DNA of 64,000 bases. Source: Saccharomonospora marina XMU15 (GTDB lineage: Bacteria > Actinomycetota > Actinomycetes > Mycobacteriales > Pseudonocardiaceae). Numbering within the stretch: the first letter of the stretch is position 1; every line of letters starts with the position of its first letter. This document shows, piece after piece, positions 8,220 to 16,970 of this stretch. The notes under the pieces are model-generated. The model was not told the DNA's origin and ran no database searches. It saw only the letters and a program-made list of their open reading frames with translations. The stretch lies in assembly GCF_000244955.1 (NCBI RefSeq), contig NZ_CM001439.1, positions 4,769,234 through 4,833,233 on the forward strand, written 5' to 3'. A program made the position numbers and the translations under genes.

Positions 8220-9862
8220 CCTCCGCCGAACACGACACGTCCGAACCACCGCGGGCCCGCCATAACCCGAGTCTGCACGTCGTCCGCGAAGCCCAGGAAC
8301 CGCGGTCGCGGCCCACCGAGCCGACGATGTCGGTACTGCGCCGGCGGCGCCGCGGTCTTCGCGACCGGATCACCGCGGGCAACGACGCGGCGGTGGACCG
8401 CCAGCACCGCCTCGGCAAGCGGACCGCGCGGGAGCGGCTGGAGCAACTGCTCGACAAGGGATCGTTCGTCGAGATCGACATGTACCGGCGCTCGGCTTCG
8501 CGGAGCAACCTGCCGAAGCGCCCCTACACCGACGGCGTGGTGGCAGGATCGGGCACCATCGACGGCCGCCGCGTGTTCGTGTACGCACAGGACTTCACCA
8601 TCTTCGGTGGCTCGCTCGGCGAGGCCCACGCCTCGAAGATCCACAAAGTGATGGACCTCGCCCTGTCCACCGGTTCGCCGATGATCGGCCTGAACGACAG
8701 CGGCGGTGCGCGCATCCAGGAGGGCGTGATGGCGCTGCACGGCTACGGCGGAATCTTCCGCAGGCAGGTCGAAGCTTCCGGTGTGATCCCGCAGCTCAGC
8801 GTGATCATGGGGCCATGCGCGGGCGGTGCGGCGTACTCGCCGGCGCTGGCCGACTTCACCTTCATGGTGAGAGAGACCGCCAAGATGTACCTGACCGGCC
8901 CGGACGTCGTCGAGGCGGTCAGCGGCGAGCACGTCACCCACGAGGAACTCGGTGGCGCGGACGTCCACGGCTCACGGTCCGGCGTCGCCACGCTCGTGTA
9001 CGACGACGAGGAGACGTGCATCGAGGACGTCCGTTACCTCGTGTCGCTGCTGCCGAGCAACAACCTCGACCGGGCTCCTCGAGAACGAGAGTGCGGCGCG
9101 ACCGGCGACGAGCGGCCCGCGCTGGCCGACCTGGTGCCTGTCGAACCCACCCAGCCGTACGACATGCGCGATGTCGTCGCGGAGATCGTCGACGACGGCG
9201 ACTTCTTCGAGCTGCACGAACAGTGGGCACGCAACGTCATCTGCGCACTCGCGCGCATCGACGGCGAAGTGGTCGGGGTTGTCGGCAATCAACCGGTCGA
9301 GTTCGCCGGCGTGCTCGACCGAATGGCGTCACAGAAGGCCGCGCGATTCGTACGTTTCTGCGACGCGTTCAACGTGCCGCTGGTGACACTGGTCGACGTC
9401 CCCGGCTTCCTACCCGGAACCGAGCAGGAGCACGCGGGAATCATCCGGCACGGCGCCCAACTGCTCTACGCCTACTGCGAGGCGACGGTACCGCGGATCC
9501 AGGTCATCGTCCGCAAGGCCTACGGCGGTGCGTACATCGTCATGGACTCACGCTCGATCGGCACGGACCTGTCACTGGCCTGGCCGACCAACGAGATCGC
9601 CGTGATGGGCGCGGAGGGCGCCGTCAACGTACTTCATCGCCGCGAGCTGGCAGAGGCCGTGGACGCCGATTCCCGGCGCGCGAAGCTCGTGGCCGAGTAC
9701 GCAGAGGAGTACATGCACCCGCACTACGCGGCGGAACGCGGCCTGGTCGACGACGTCATCGACCCGGCGCAGACTCGCTCCGCCGTCGCGACCGGGCTGG
9801 CCATGCTACGAGACAAACGAAAGCGGATGGCGCCACGCAAGCACGGGAACATCCCGCTGTGA
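8216..9862 (+). CDS. Acyl-CoA carboxylase beta (carboxyltransferase) subunit
   Basis: A 548-residue carboxyltransferase subunit of the PccB/AccB class, which moves the carboxyl group from biotin to an acyl-CoA to make malonyl-, methylmalonyl- or ethylmalonyl-CoA. Both oxyanion/crotonase-like halves are present: GPCAGGAAYSPALADF in the N-half and VDVPGFLPGTEQEHAGIIRHGA plus RKAYGGAYIVM in the C-half. The residue in GGAYxVM that sets chain-length choice in Streptomyces enzymes (Asp422 in PccB) is Ile441 here, as in the broader AccB type. No biotinylated alpha subunit is nearby, so it probably borrows the housekeeping one. In a polyketide cluster it would supply extender units. Confidence 0.92.
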   Translation: MTSAEHDTSEPPRARHNPSLHVVREAQEPRSRPTEPTMSVLRRRRRGLRDRITAGNDAAVDRQHRLGKRTARERLEQLLDKGSFVEIDMYRRSASRSNLPKRPYTDGVVAGSGTIDGRRVFVYAQDFTIFGGSLGEAHASKIHKVMDLALSTGSPMIGLNDSGGARIQEGVMALHGYGGIFRRQVEASGVIPQLSVIMGPCAGGAAYSPALADFTFMVRETAKMYLTGPDVVEAVSGEHVTHEELGGADVHGSRSGVATLVYDDEETCIEDVRYLVSLLPSNNLDRAPRERECGATGDERPALADLVPVEPTQPYDMRDVVAEIVDDGDFFELHEQWARNVICALARIDGEVVGVVGNQPVEFAGVLDRMASQKAARFVRFCDAFNVPLVTLVDVPGFLPGTEQEHAGIIRHGAQLLYAYCEATVPRIQVIVRKAYGGAYIVMDSRSIGTDLSLAWPTNEIAVMGAEGAVNVLHRRELAEAVDADSRRAKLVAEYAEEYMHPHYAAERGLVDDVIDPAQTRSAVATGLAMLRDKRKRMAPRKHGNIPL

Positions 9863-9883
9863 TCTCCTGACCGCCACACGGCT

Positions 9884-9934
9884 CGCGTCGCCGTGGCCAC
9901 GGGCTTGGTCGCCCAGCGCCAGGTCGGCGACGCG
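9884..9934. terminator. Possible bidirectional hairpin between convergent genes
   Basis: A 10-bp perfect inverted repeat (CGCGTCGCCG at 9884-9893, CGGCGACGCG at 9925-9934) with a 31-base loop lies between the carboxylase stop and the leftward membrane-protein stop. There is no U-tract, so termination is plausible but not certain. Confidence 0.4.
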
Positions 9935-9950
9935 AACGTGCGGTAGCGGA

Positions 9951-10688
9951 TCAGTCCTTGGCCACGGTCACCGCGGCCGATTCCGCGGTGCGCTCCGGCG
10001 CTCTCGGTTGCGGTACCCGAGGCGAGAAGCTCGCCGCGACTCCACGCCGTTCCTTCCAGAGATGGTGGCAGGCCACCACGAAGATGACCGTGCCTACGAC
10101 GTTGGCGATGAGGTGCCACCAGATGCGGTAAGTCCACAATCCCGGGCCGGGTTCGAGCAGGCCGAACAACGTCGATATCCCGATGGCAGGGGAGCCCGCC
10201 GCGACGGACACTGTGAGCGCGAGATGCTCCAAACCATGGATGCCCTGCATGACGGCGCCCATCCGTCCCCACTTGCGGGCCTTGCTGTGCACCGCTTCGC
10301 GCGTGATCAGCACGACACCAACGAGCCCTGCGAGGAAGATGAAGTTGCCCACGAGATGGAGGATCTCCATGCCCAGCGTCGGGCTGCCCGAAACCAGCGC
10401 CCCGAAGCCGTCGGCGAGCCCGGTGCCCCATGGAGTCATCCAGGCTCTTTCGTTGGGATTGGCCGCCCAGTAGCCGACCTGCGCGAAGTGCTCCTGCACG
10501 TGACCGATCTGGCCGAACATGCCGACGACGATGACGCAGGCGGAGCCGTGGTACAGCCACGGTCGCACGACGCGATGTGCGGCGTAGACGAGTACGGCCA
10601 CGGCCGCCCACATCGAAACGGCCCACAGGAACAGCCCGGCCGCGCCGAGCATCTCGAGCGTTGTGGCGCTGGCGTGTGAATGCTGCAT
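9951..10688 (-). CDS. Histidine-rich multi-pass membrane protein (DUF6008-like)
   Basis: A 245-residue integral membrane protein with about five or six hydrophobic segments, beginning with a helix near residues 15-38. Conserved-looking polar residues sit at helix ends: HVQEHF, EILHLVGN, GIHGLEHLALT and RIWWHLIAN. These histidines could bind metal or haem. It lies 11 bases after the GMC oxidoreductase stop and is probably transcribed with it. I associate it with DUF6008 from general resemblance only. A role as electron acceptor or membrane anchor for the oxidoreductase is possible but unsupported by any known motif. Confidence 0.7.
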   Translation of the reverse strand: MQHSHASATTLEMLGAAGLFLWAVSMWAAVAVLVYAAHRVVRPWLYHGSACVIVVGMFGQIGHVQEHFAQVGYWAANPNERAWMTPWGTGLADGFGALVSGSPTLGMEILHLVGNFIFLAGLVGVVLITREAVHSKARKWGRMGAVMQGIHGLEHLALTVSVAAGSPAIGISTLFGLLEPGPGLWTYRIWWHLIANVVGTVIFVVACHHLWKERRGVAASFSPRVPQPRAPERTAESAAVTVAKD

Positions 10689-10699
10689 GCTTGGTCGTC

Positions 10700-12301
10700 C
10701 TATCCGTTGCCGATCGGCGCGGGTGCGCCGTAGCTGACATCGACGCCCCGCGCCCGAGCCGCGTCGACGATGCCGGGCATGGCGCGTTCGGCCAGCGCGG
10801 CGATCGTCATCGCCGGGTTCACGGTGAGTGCTCCGGGTACGGCGGAGCCGTCCGTGACGAAGATTCCCGGATGCCCTCTCAGCTCGTGCGTGTCGTCCAG
10901 TGCCGACGTTCCCGGGTCGTCACCGATGCGGCACGACGCGAGCGGGTGCACCGTGTAGGCGCCGACGAGGTCGTTGGTCCACGTCCCCACTTCGGCGATG
11001 CCGTCGCGTTCCAAGATGTCGGCGACGTCGCCGTCCGCCATCGCCCACGCCCGCAGCGTGGTGTCACGCGGCTGGTAGGAAAGTGCGCCCCTGCCGAGCA
11101 TCTGCTGCGAGATGCGCATCGCGTTGCCGGTCGGCGGTGGTGGGCCGAACACACCCTCATTGTCGTCCTCGATCATCTGGAAGATCGTCAGCCACGAGCG
11201 CCAGCGCGACAGCATCCGCTTCTTCGCCGGCCCGAACCAGTCCGTGGAGCCGGGCACCTGCGCCAGAATGGTGCCCAACCCCGGTGGGAAGTACAGTTGC
11301 TCGAGGGAGTAACGGGTGAACTCCGGCAGGGAACCGTCCAGACGATCCCAGCTCGCGACGGTCGGCCCCTTACCGATGTGGTTGGCCTCGTAGGCGATGC
11401 CGTCGCCGCGCTCAAGCCCAAGTACGTCGCGAACTCGGTCCTCGTTCATCACCGCGGTGTTGAGACGCTCGCCGTTGCCGGAGAAGTACCGGCCCACAGC
11501 GTGCGGCATCGAGCCGAGATCCGCTTCGGAACGTTGCAGGATGACCGGCGTAGCACCGGCACCCGCCGCGAGCACGACGAGCTTGGCGTCAATGGTGCCG
11601 CTGCCCACCTGCTCCCGGTAGTCGACCTCGTCGATAACGTTGTAGTGCACCCGGTATCGACCGTCCTCCGCGCGGGAGAGCTTCTGCACCTCGTGCAGCG
11701 GCCGGATCTCGGCACCGTGCGACACCGCGGCGGGAATATAGTTGCGCTGCAGGGACTGCTTGGCGTCGAACGCGCAGCCCGCCATCATCCAGTTGCAGTT
11801 GGTGCACGTGTCGTGGTCCACCGCGGAGGGCAACGGGTTGGCCGTGCGCCCGGCGTGGTGACAGGCCGCCGCCCACAAACCGCCCGCGTAGGTGGCATGG
11901 TTCCAGTCCGGTTTGGAAATCCGAATCGACTCCGCGACACGGTCGTACCACGGGTCGAGCGTGTCACGGGTGATCGCCGAGGGCCACATCCGGCGCCCGA
12001 GGCTTCCTTGCCGTTCGAAGACGAACCGCGGCGCGCGCGGCATCGCGGAGAAGTACACCACGCTGCCGCCGCCGACACAGTTGCCGCCGAGCACGCTCAT
12101 CCCGTCGCCGACGACGAAGTCGAAGATCCTCGTGTATGAGGAGCCAAGCAGGAAATCGTGTTCGAAGTCGCGCGCCGACAGCCACGGGCCCCGCTCCAGC
12201 ACGGTCACCGCGGCGCCGCCCGCGGCGAGGTGGTAAGCGGCGATCGCGCCGCCGAAACCGCTGCCGACGACGAGTACGTCCGTTCTTTCGGTGGTGGTCA
12301 T
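10700..12301 (-). CDS. GMC-type FAD oxidoreductase with cysteine cluster
   Basis: A 533-residue flavin oxidoreductase. The N-terminal dinucleotide fold is DVLVVGSGFGGAIAAYHLA, and GGNCVGGGSVVYFSAMPR plus the C-terminal HPLASCRIG and VNPAMTIAALAERAM follow the cholesterol oxidase/GMC pattern, with the catalytic-base histidine probably in HPLASC. A cysteine group CTNCNWMMAGC around residue 170 resembles the ferredoxin-like clusters of some GMC dehydrogenases and argues for electron transfer to a partner rather than to oxygen. The start overlaps the stop of the 189-residue protein upstream. The substrate is probably an alcohol on the cluster product or a sterol; it is not determinable here. Confidence 0.87.
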   Translation of the reverse strand: MTTTERTDVLVVGSGFGGAIAAYHLAAGGAAVTVLERGPWLSARDFEHDFLLGSSYTRIFDFVVGDGMSVLGGNCVGGGSVVYFSAMPRAPRFVFERQGSLGRRMWPSAITRDTLDPWYDRVAESIRISKPDWNHATYAGGLWAAACHHAGRTANPLPSAVDHDTCTNCNWMMAGCAFDAKQSLQRNYIPAAVSHGAEIRPLHEVQKLSRAEDGRYRVHYNVIDEVDYREQVGSGTIDAKLVVLAAGAGATPVILQRSEADLGSMPHAVGRYFSGNGERLNTAVMNEDRVRDVLGLERGDGIAYEANHIGKGPTVASWDRLDGSLPEFTRYSLEQLYFPPGLGTILAQVPGSTDWFGPAKKRMLSRWRSWLTIFQMIEDDNEGVFGPPPPTGNAMRISQQMLGRGALSYQPRDTTLRAWAMADGDVADILERDGIAEVGTWTNDLVGAYTVHPLASCRIGDDPGTSALDDTHELRGHPGIFVTDGSAVPGALTVNPAMTIAALAERAMPGIVDAARARGVDVSYGAPAPIGNG

Positions 12302-12867
12302 GCCGGGCTCCCTGATGCCGTGGTGCCGGGATGGACGTCGGCGAGCGCCCTGCGATAGGAGTACGCGCGGAACCGCCAGCGGCCGTCGTCGTCAGGTGTA
12401 CCGATTCTCATCGCGGTCAGTCCCGGATGGCCCGCCGCGATCGCATCGGCGGTGTGCAGGTGGGCCGCGCTGTCGTAGGCCATGTTGCAGAACAGCGCAA
12501 GGCTCACCCAGCCCTCCTTCTCCGGGTGACCCGGGGTCGTCAGCTGCCGCACCAGCGCCGCCCTGTGCTCGTAGCCGAGCGAGACGAACTCGGCGACGTC
12601 GTCGTCGAGCGGGAGCCCCCTTTCCGCCGCGTACGCGGCGGCGTGAGCGTTGAGCATCGCGGCGAGCGAATCGACACCCTCCGTGATGCCGGTGGCAGGC
12701 GTCCGCAGCAACTCGATCGCCCCTGACGCGACCGCTCCGCCACCGTCGGACACCCCGGCGATCGCCCGGTCTCCCGGCCACCGCTTCTCGCCGGGGATGA
12801 TCGTGTCCGCGAACGCCTCCAGCGTCATCGTCAGCAGGTCGTCGTCGCTATTGGACGGTTCAGACAT
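12298..12867 (-). CDS. DUF5987-like small partner of the GMC oxidoreductase
   Basis: A 189-residue protein with DDLLTMTLEAFADTIIPG near the start, a pattern shared with gluconate 2-dehydrogenase gamma-type subunits, which accompany GMC dehydrogenases. The ATG at 12867 has GAGGAGG 6 bases upstream; further in-frame starts lie inside that Shine-Dalgarno sequence. It overlaps the GMC gene by 4 bases. There is no clear Tat signal. It probably forms a complex with the flavoprotein. The family label is from memory of DUF5987 and is moderately certain. Confidence 0.72.
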   Translation of the reverse strand: MSEPSNSDDDLLTMTLEAFADTIIPGEKRWPGDRAIAGVSDGGGAVASGAIELLRTPATGITEGVDSLAAMLNAHAAAYAAERGLPLDDDVAEFVSLGYEHRAALVRQLTTPGHPEKEGWVSLALFCNMAYDSAAHLHTADAIAAGHPGLTAMRIGTPDDDGRWRFRAYSYRRALADVHPGTTASGSPA

Positions 12868-12951
12868 TCGCAACCTCCTCGTAATGGCCCGCGCGGCCTG
12901 GCGGCCACCCCGCCGCGCCGGACACGACGTGACGGAGCGGTCGTTCGGCGG

Positions 12952-13743
12952 TCAGGTCGTGAACTGGCCCGGCCTGCGACCCTCGCCCGCCGGGCCGCGG
13001 TATGCCTGGGCGATGTCGAGCCAGTGATCGGCATCGGGACCGGTCGCCTGCAAGGCCGAATCGGCACGATGCCTGCGTCGAGTTACGACCAGGCATAAAT
13101 CCACGGCCGGACCTGTGATCCGCTGCTGCGCGTCGTCGGGTCCGAACGTCCACAACTCGCCGGACGGTGCGACGAGTTCGTAGCGGAACTGGGTGTCCGG
13201 CGGTGTGAGGCCACGTGCCTGGTATCCGAAATCCCAGGTCAGTGTGGCGAACCAGGCGAGATGCCAGAGCCGGTCGGTCCGCTCGAGCGTTACGCCGAAA
13301 GTGTCCGCGATGTCCTGCCCATGCGCGAACACCTCCATGAGGCCCGCGCAAGCCAGTACGGCCGGTGGCAGCGGTCGCACCAGCCACGGCACCAGTTCGT
13401 CGTCCGGCACGGCCGCGAGTGCCTTGATCGCGGCGTCGCGCTCCGAGCGCCAACGTGATACCAGTACCTCGGGCGGGTCGCCCTGGTAGTCCCGCAGCGC
13501 GTTGTTCACGGCTTCGTCGAAGTTCTTGCCGACCTCCGCGGTCAACCTGGCGAATCGCTGCGGGTCAGCTGCCGCTGTACCCGCGAGCCGGAAGATGAAC
13601 GTCAGATGCGCGAGCTGATCAGCAACCGTCCATTTGGGAGCTGGGGTCTGTCGCTGCCAATCTGCGTCGGCCAGCCCGGCGACGAGCTCGTCGATCGCGG
13701 CGGTTTCGGCGGTCAGATCGGCGATAGCATTCCGCTGTGTCAC
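12952..13743 (-). CDS. Maleylpyruvate-isomerase-like (DinB fold) TIGR03084-family protein
   Basis: A 263-residue protein of the mycothiol-dependent maleylpyruvate isomerase/DinB-like superfamily. The N-terminal four-helix domain includes WTVADQLAHLTF and VFAHGQDIADTFG, in which the histidines are the usual metal ligands. The C-terminal part (FGPDDAQQRITGPAVDLCLVVTRRRH) is the small sterol-carrier-like extension of this family. The GTG at 13743 was chosen because GAGAGGA lies 9 bases upstream and the domain starts at once. Such proteins act in mycothiol-linked isomerisation or detoxification; the substrate is unknown. Confidence 0.82.
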   Translation of the reverse strand: MTQRNAIADLTAETAAIDELVAGLADADWQRQTPAPKWTVADQLAHLTFIFRLAGTAAADPQRFARLTAEVGKNFDEAVNNALRDYQGDPPEVLVSRWRSERDAAIKALAAVPDDELVPWLVRPLPPAVLACAGLMEVFAHGQDIADTFGVTLERTDRLWHLAWFATLTWDFGYQARGLTPPDTQFRYELVAPSGELWTFGPDDAQQRITGPAVDLCLVVTRRRHRADSALQATGPDADHWLDIAQAYRGPAGEGRRPGQFTT

Positions 13744-13966
13744 AGGCGTTTCCTCTCGCCTTCTCGTTCGGCTGTCCAAGCATAGGCAGGTCGGGGCCGG
13801 TGCTGTCTTATCCGTGAATGCCAGGTCGGCGAGACACCGGGCAACAAACCGAAAAGGCAGGAGCATTCCTTGTAACGGTCTGGAGGATCGCTACCGTTCG
13901 TTCGCCCGAACAGCCAGCCGACGCACATACTGGCGGCGGTTTTCTTGACAATGGAAAGGCGGCGAA

Positions 13967-15340
13967 ATGACGCGTTCTCTGAGCGACTCCATTGCCGGGG
14001 CCGTGATCGGGCCCGACGATCCGGAGTACGCCGAGGCGAGGAAAGTCTGGAATGGCGACATCGACCGTCGGCCCGCACTGATCGTGCGCTGCGCCTCGGT
14101 CTCCGACGTCGTAGCGGCGATCAGGTACGCACGGGAGGAGGCGCTGGAAATCGCTGTCCGTGGCGGCGGGCACAGCACGCCGGGCATGTCAGCGGTCGAC
14201 GACGGGCTGGTCATCGATCTCAGCGACATCAACTCCGTCGAGGTGGATCCCACCACGAAGCGGGCACGGGTCGGCGCCGGTGCCCGGCTGGCCGAACTGG
14301 ATGCCGCCACACAAGAGCACGGGTTGGCCGTGCCGACCGGCCTGATCAGCCACACCGGTATCGCCGGCCTCACGCTGGGTGGCGGGATGGGCTGGTTGAC
14401 CCGTCAGGCCGGGCTGACCATCGACAACCTTGTGTCCGCCGAGATGGTTACTGCCGACGGCAGCGTCCTGCGCGTCAGCGAGAACGAGAACCCCGAGCTG
14501 TTCTGGGCCATCCGCGGTGGTGGTGGAAACTTCGGGGTGGTCACCGAATTCGAGCTGGCGTTGCACGACGTCGGGCCGACCATTCAGTTCGGATTCCTGT
14601 TCTGGGACGTCGAGCAGGGGCCTGAGCTCCTGCGGCTGGCACGTGACACGATCGCGGCACTGCCACGAGAACTCAACATCGTTGTCGCCGGGCTTTCCGC
14701 ACCGGCCGCCGAGTTCGTCCCCGAGCAGTACCACCTGCGGACGGGATACGCGCTCATGGTCGCCGGCTTCGGGTCTCCCGAGACTCACTCCGAGATCGTC
14801 GACGCTCTCCGAGCCGCCCTGCCACCGCTGTTCGACTTCACCGCACCGATGCCTTACGTCGCGCTTCAGCAGTTGCTCGATGAAGGCAGTCCGTGGGGCA
14901 CGCTCTGCTACGAGAAGAGCCTCTACCTCGAGGACCTGTCCGACGAGGTGATATCGACGGTGTGCGAGCAGCTACCCCGCAAGAGTTCGGCCAACTCCAT
15001 GCTGACGCTGTATCGCCTCGACGAGGAATACTCCCGGCCCGCGGACGAGGACACCGCGTTCAGTGGCAGCCGCAAACCCCAGTACGCCGCTTTCGTCGTC
15101 GGAATGTGCCCTACCGCTGAGCTGTTGGCGACCGAGCGCGTCTGGGTGAGGTCCTTCTGGGAGGCGCTCACGCCGCACATCGCAGCGACGGGCACGTATG
15201 TGAACGCCATCGGCAAATCCACCGACGACCGGGTGCGAGCCGCCTACGGGACGGAAAAATACGAGCGGCTGGCCAAGCTCAAGAGTCTCTACGACCCGCA
15301 CAACGTCTTCCACCGAAACGCCAACATCAAGCCGGCCTGA
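13967..15340 (+). CDS. Berberine-bridge-type FAD oxidoreductase
   Basis: A 457-residue FAD-linked oxidase. The FAD-binding PP-loop contains RGGGHSTPG with the flavin-linking His69, and GLTLGGGMGWLTRQAGLTIDN plus NPELFWAIRGGGGNFGVV follow. The C-terminal YDPHNVFHRNANI is the BBE motif. The second flavin-linking cysteine of bicovalent members is absent: the matching segment GLISHTG (125-131) has no Cys, so a single covalent link is expected. It is divergent from the TIGR03084 gene. In the cluster it could oxidise an alcohol, sugar hydroxyl or ring. The start has GGCGGCGAA upstream, a weak ribosome site. Confidence 0.88.
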   Translation: MTRSLSDSIAGAVIGPDDPEYAEARKVWNGDIDRRPALIVRCASVSDVVAAIRYAREEALEIAVRGGGHSTPGMSAVDDGLVIDLSDINSVEVDPTTKRARVGAGARLAELDAATQEHGLAVPTGLISHTGIAGLTLGGGMGWLTRQAGLTIDNLVSAEMVTADGSVLRVSENENPELFWAIRGGGGNFGVVTEFELALHDVGPTIQFGFLFWDVEQGPELLRLARDTIAALPRELNIVVAGLSAPAAEFVPEQYHLRTGYALMVAGFGSPETHSEIVDALRAALPPLFDFTAPMPYVALQQLLDEGSPWGTLCYEKSLYLEDLSDEVISTVCEQLPRKSSANSMLTLYRLDEEYSRPADEDTAFSGSRKPQYAAFVVGMCPTAELLATERVWVRSFWEALTPHIAATGTYVNAIGKSTDDRVRAAYGTEKYERLAKLKSLYDPHNVFHRNANIKPA

Positions 15341-15428
15341 TTCCACAGGTGTCGGCTGACAGATCGGGTACACAACCGACTGTTCGTTACTCGTAGCACC
15401 ACCATATCCGCAGGTGGTACCGGCGCCT

Positions 15429-15464
15429 GATCGCGCCGACGCGGTACCCGCCGTCGGCGCGATC
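15429..15464. terminator. Perfect hairpin between convergent flavoenzyme genes
   Basis: GATCGCGCCGACG at 15429-15441 pairs perfectly with 15452-15464 over 13 bp around a 10-base loop. It sits midway between the stops of two convergent genes and is symmetric, so it can serve both. There is no U-run on either side. Confidence 0.65.
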
Positions 15465-15482
15465 GCCGCTGCCGCTCCGAAT

Positions 15483-16970
15483 TCACGCCGCCGGTCGCAG
15501 CTCGGTGTCCGGGATGACAGGTTCGGCGCCCTCCGGGGCGACCCAGCCGTACGGTTGCTGACTCGCCTTCGAAGGACCGAGCATGGACTTCAACAGCACG
15601 CGCAGGACCATCGAGGGACGCATCAACGACTCGAGCGGGGTGACGAGACCCGCGGCCTTGAAGTAGGCCGCGGTCACATTGCCATCGCGCGTAGCGGCAA
15701 TCTGCACCCGCTTCAGGTACCAGTTCCCTACGCGCACCTTCAGGGTTCGGTTGCCAGGAACGCGGGGGAAGCTCAGATCGACCGTGTTCGTCATGTCCCA
15801 TGGAGCTTCTATCGCGTCGCGTGCGATGTCTCGGAAGTAGTCGAGCGGCTGCGGAACCGCTCCGCTGTGGAGATGCGGCCGCATTCCGATGGCACACAAC
15901 GCGGCGACGCTCATACCCTGGGCGTAGACCGGGTTGAAGCAGGTGAGCGCGTCACCGGTGACCAAAAGGCCCTCGGGGAACCGCTTCAGCTTCTCATAGT
16001 GCCTGCGTAGAGTCGTCGGGAACCGGAACGCTACCGGCTCGTCGACGGGGTCCGCGTAGCGCAGCGTCTCGTAGACATCAGGTGCGGGCAACGACTTGAT
16101 CCACTCGTAGAGTCCGGCCTGGTCTGTTGGAGGATGGTCACCGAGCATCCCGTAGGTGGTCATCTCCAGCAGGCCGCCATCGGTCTTGAAGAAGACGGCG
16201 CCGCGGGGTAGGTCCGCGTGAGCGACCGGGTTTATGCAGACGTCGTCCTCGAACGGGTCAATTCCCGGTCGGAGCTTGAAATGTTGCGTCACGTAGACCA
16301 GGTCGATCTTCTTACGCTCCTCTTCGGGCCTTTCGTACCCGAGTTGTTCCAACCAGACCGGGGTACGTGAACCCCGCCCGGTCGCGTCCACCACCAGGTC
16401 GGCGTCGATGACCTGCTCGGCCTTATCGCCCTTGGCCTGCACTCGAGCACCGATGACCCGGCTGTTGTCGGCCGTGGTGACGAGACCGAGAATGTCGTGC
16501 TGCTCCACGAACACCACGTTGGGGAGTCGCTGGACACGTTCCCGAATGTGCCACTCCAGCACAGGGCGAAGTACACCCAGCGTGACGAGGTCGCCGTGCT
16601 GTTGCTTCAACCGGTTGCCTTGGAAGTACCAGCGCGTGCTACCCGAAAGGTCCCCTTTGGGCACGCCGTGATCGACCAGCTCCTGCGTAATCCCGGGAAA
16701 GAGCTCCTCCATGATCTGCTGCCCGCGTGCGAGCAGTCCATTGGCCTGATAGGTCTGCGGGCAGGACTTCCTTGGTGTCTTCGTACCGACGAGCACGTCG
16801 CGATCGACAATTCGCACCTCGTCGTAGACGTCGGCGAGCACCCTGGCCGCGAACAGTCCGGCAATGCTTCCGCCCAGTACCACCGCGCGGGTCTCTACGT
16901 CGTGGTCCATCGCGGTCACCTCCTGAATCTCCGGGTCGTTGTCGCTACTCAGCTGGTCCGTGTCCGTCAT
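15483..16970 (-). CDS. MonCI/Lsd18-like flavin monooxygenase (epoxidase or hydroxylase)
   Basis: A 495-residue class A flavoprotein monooxygenase. It has the FAD fold VVLGGSIAGLFAARVLADVYDEVRIVDRD, DADLVVDATGRGSRTPVWLEQLGY, and the FAD/ribityl motif LLVTGDALTCFNPVYAQGMSVAALCA. These blocks resemble MonCI/Lsd18-type polyether epoxidases more than aromatic hydroxylases. A shorter start at 16910 (MDHDVETRAVV) is also possible, but the ATG at 16970 overlaps the SDR stop (ATGA) and is therefore preferred. It probably oxidises a double bond or carbon of the cluster product, with the coupled SDR acting before or after it. Confidence 0.85.
   Translation of the reverse strand: MTDTDQLSSDNDPEIQEVTAMDHDVETRAVVLGGSIAGLFAARVLADVYDEVRIVDRDVLVGTKTPRKSCPQTYQANGLLARGQQIMEELFPGITQELVDHGVPKGDLSGSTRWYFQGNRLKQQHGDLVTLGVLRPVLEWHIRERVQRLPNVVFVEQHDILGLVTTADNSRVIGARVQAKGDKAEQVIDADLVVDATGRGSRTPVWLEQLGYERPEEERKKIDLVYVTQHFKLRPGIDPFEDDVCINPVAHADLPRGAVFFKTDGGLLEMTTYGMLGDHPPTDQAGLYEWIKSLPAPDVYETLRYADPVDEPVAFRFPTTLRRHYEKLKRFPEGLLVTGDALTCFNPVYAQGMSVAALCAIGMRPHLHSGAVPQPLDYFRDIARDAIEAPWDMTNTVDLSFPRVPGNRTLKVRVGNWYLKRVQIAATRDGNVTAAYFKAAGLVTPLESLMRPSMVLRVLLKSMLGPSKASQQPYGWVAPEGAEPVIPDTELRPAA

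Noticed and set aside
10577-12139. 520-codon frame opposite the GMC oxidoreductase
   Set aside because: Arg/His/Val-rich antisense translation without domains; the opposite strand carries clear FAD motifs.
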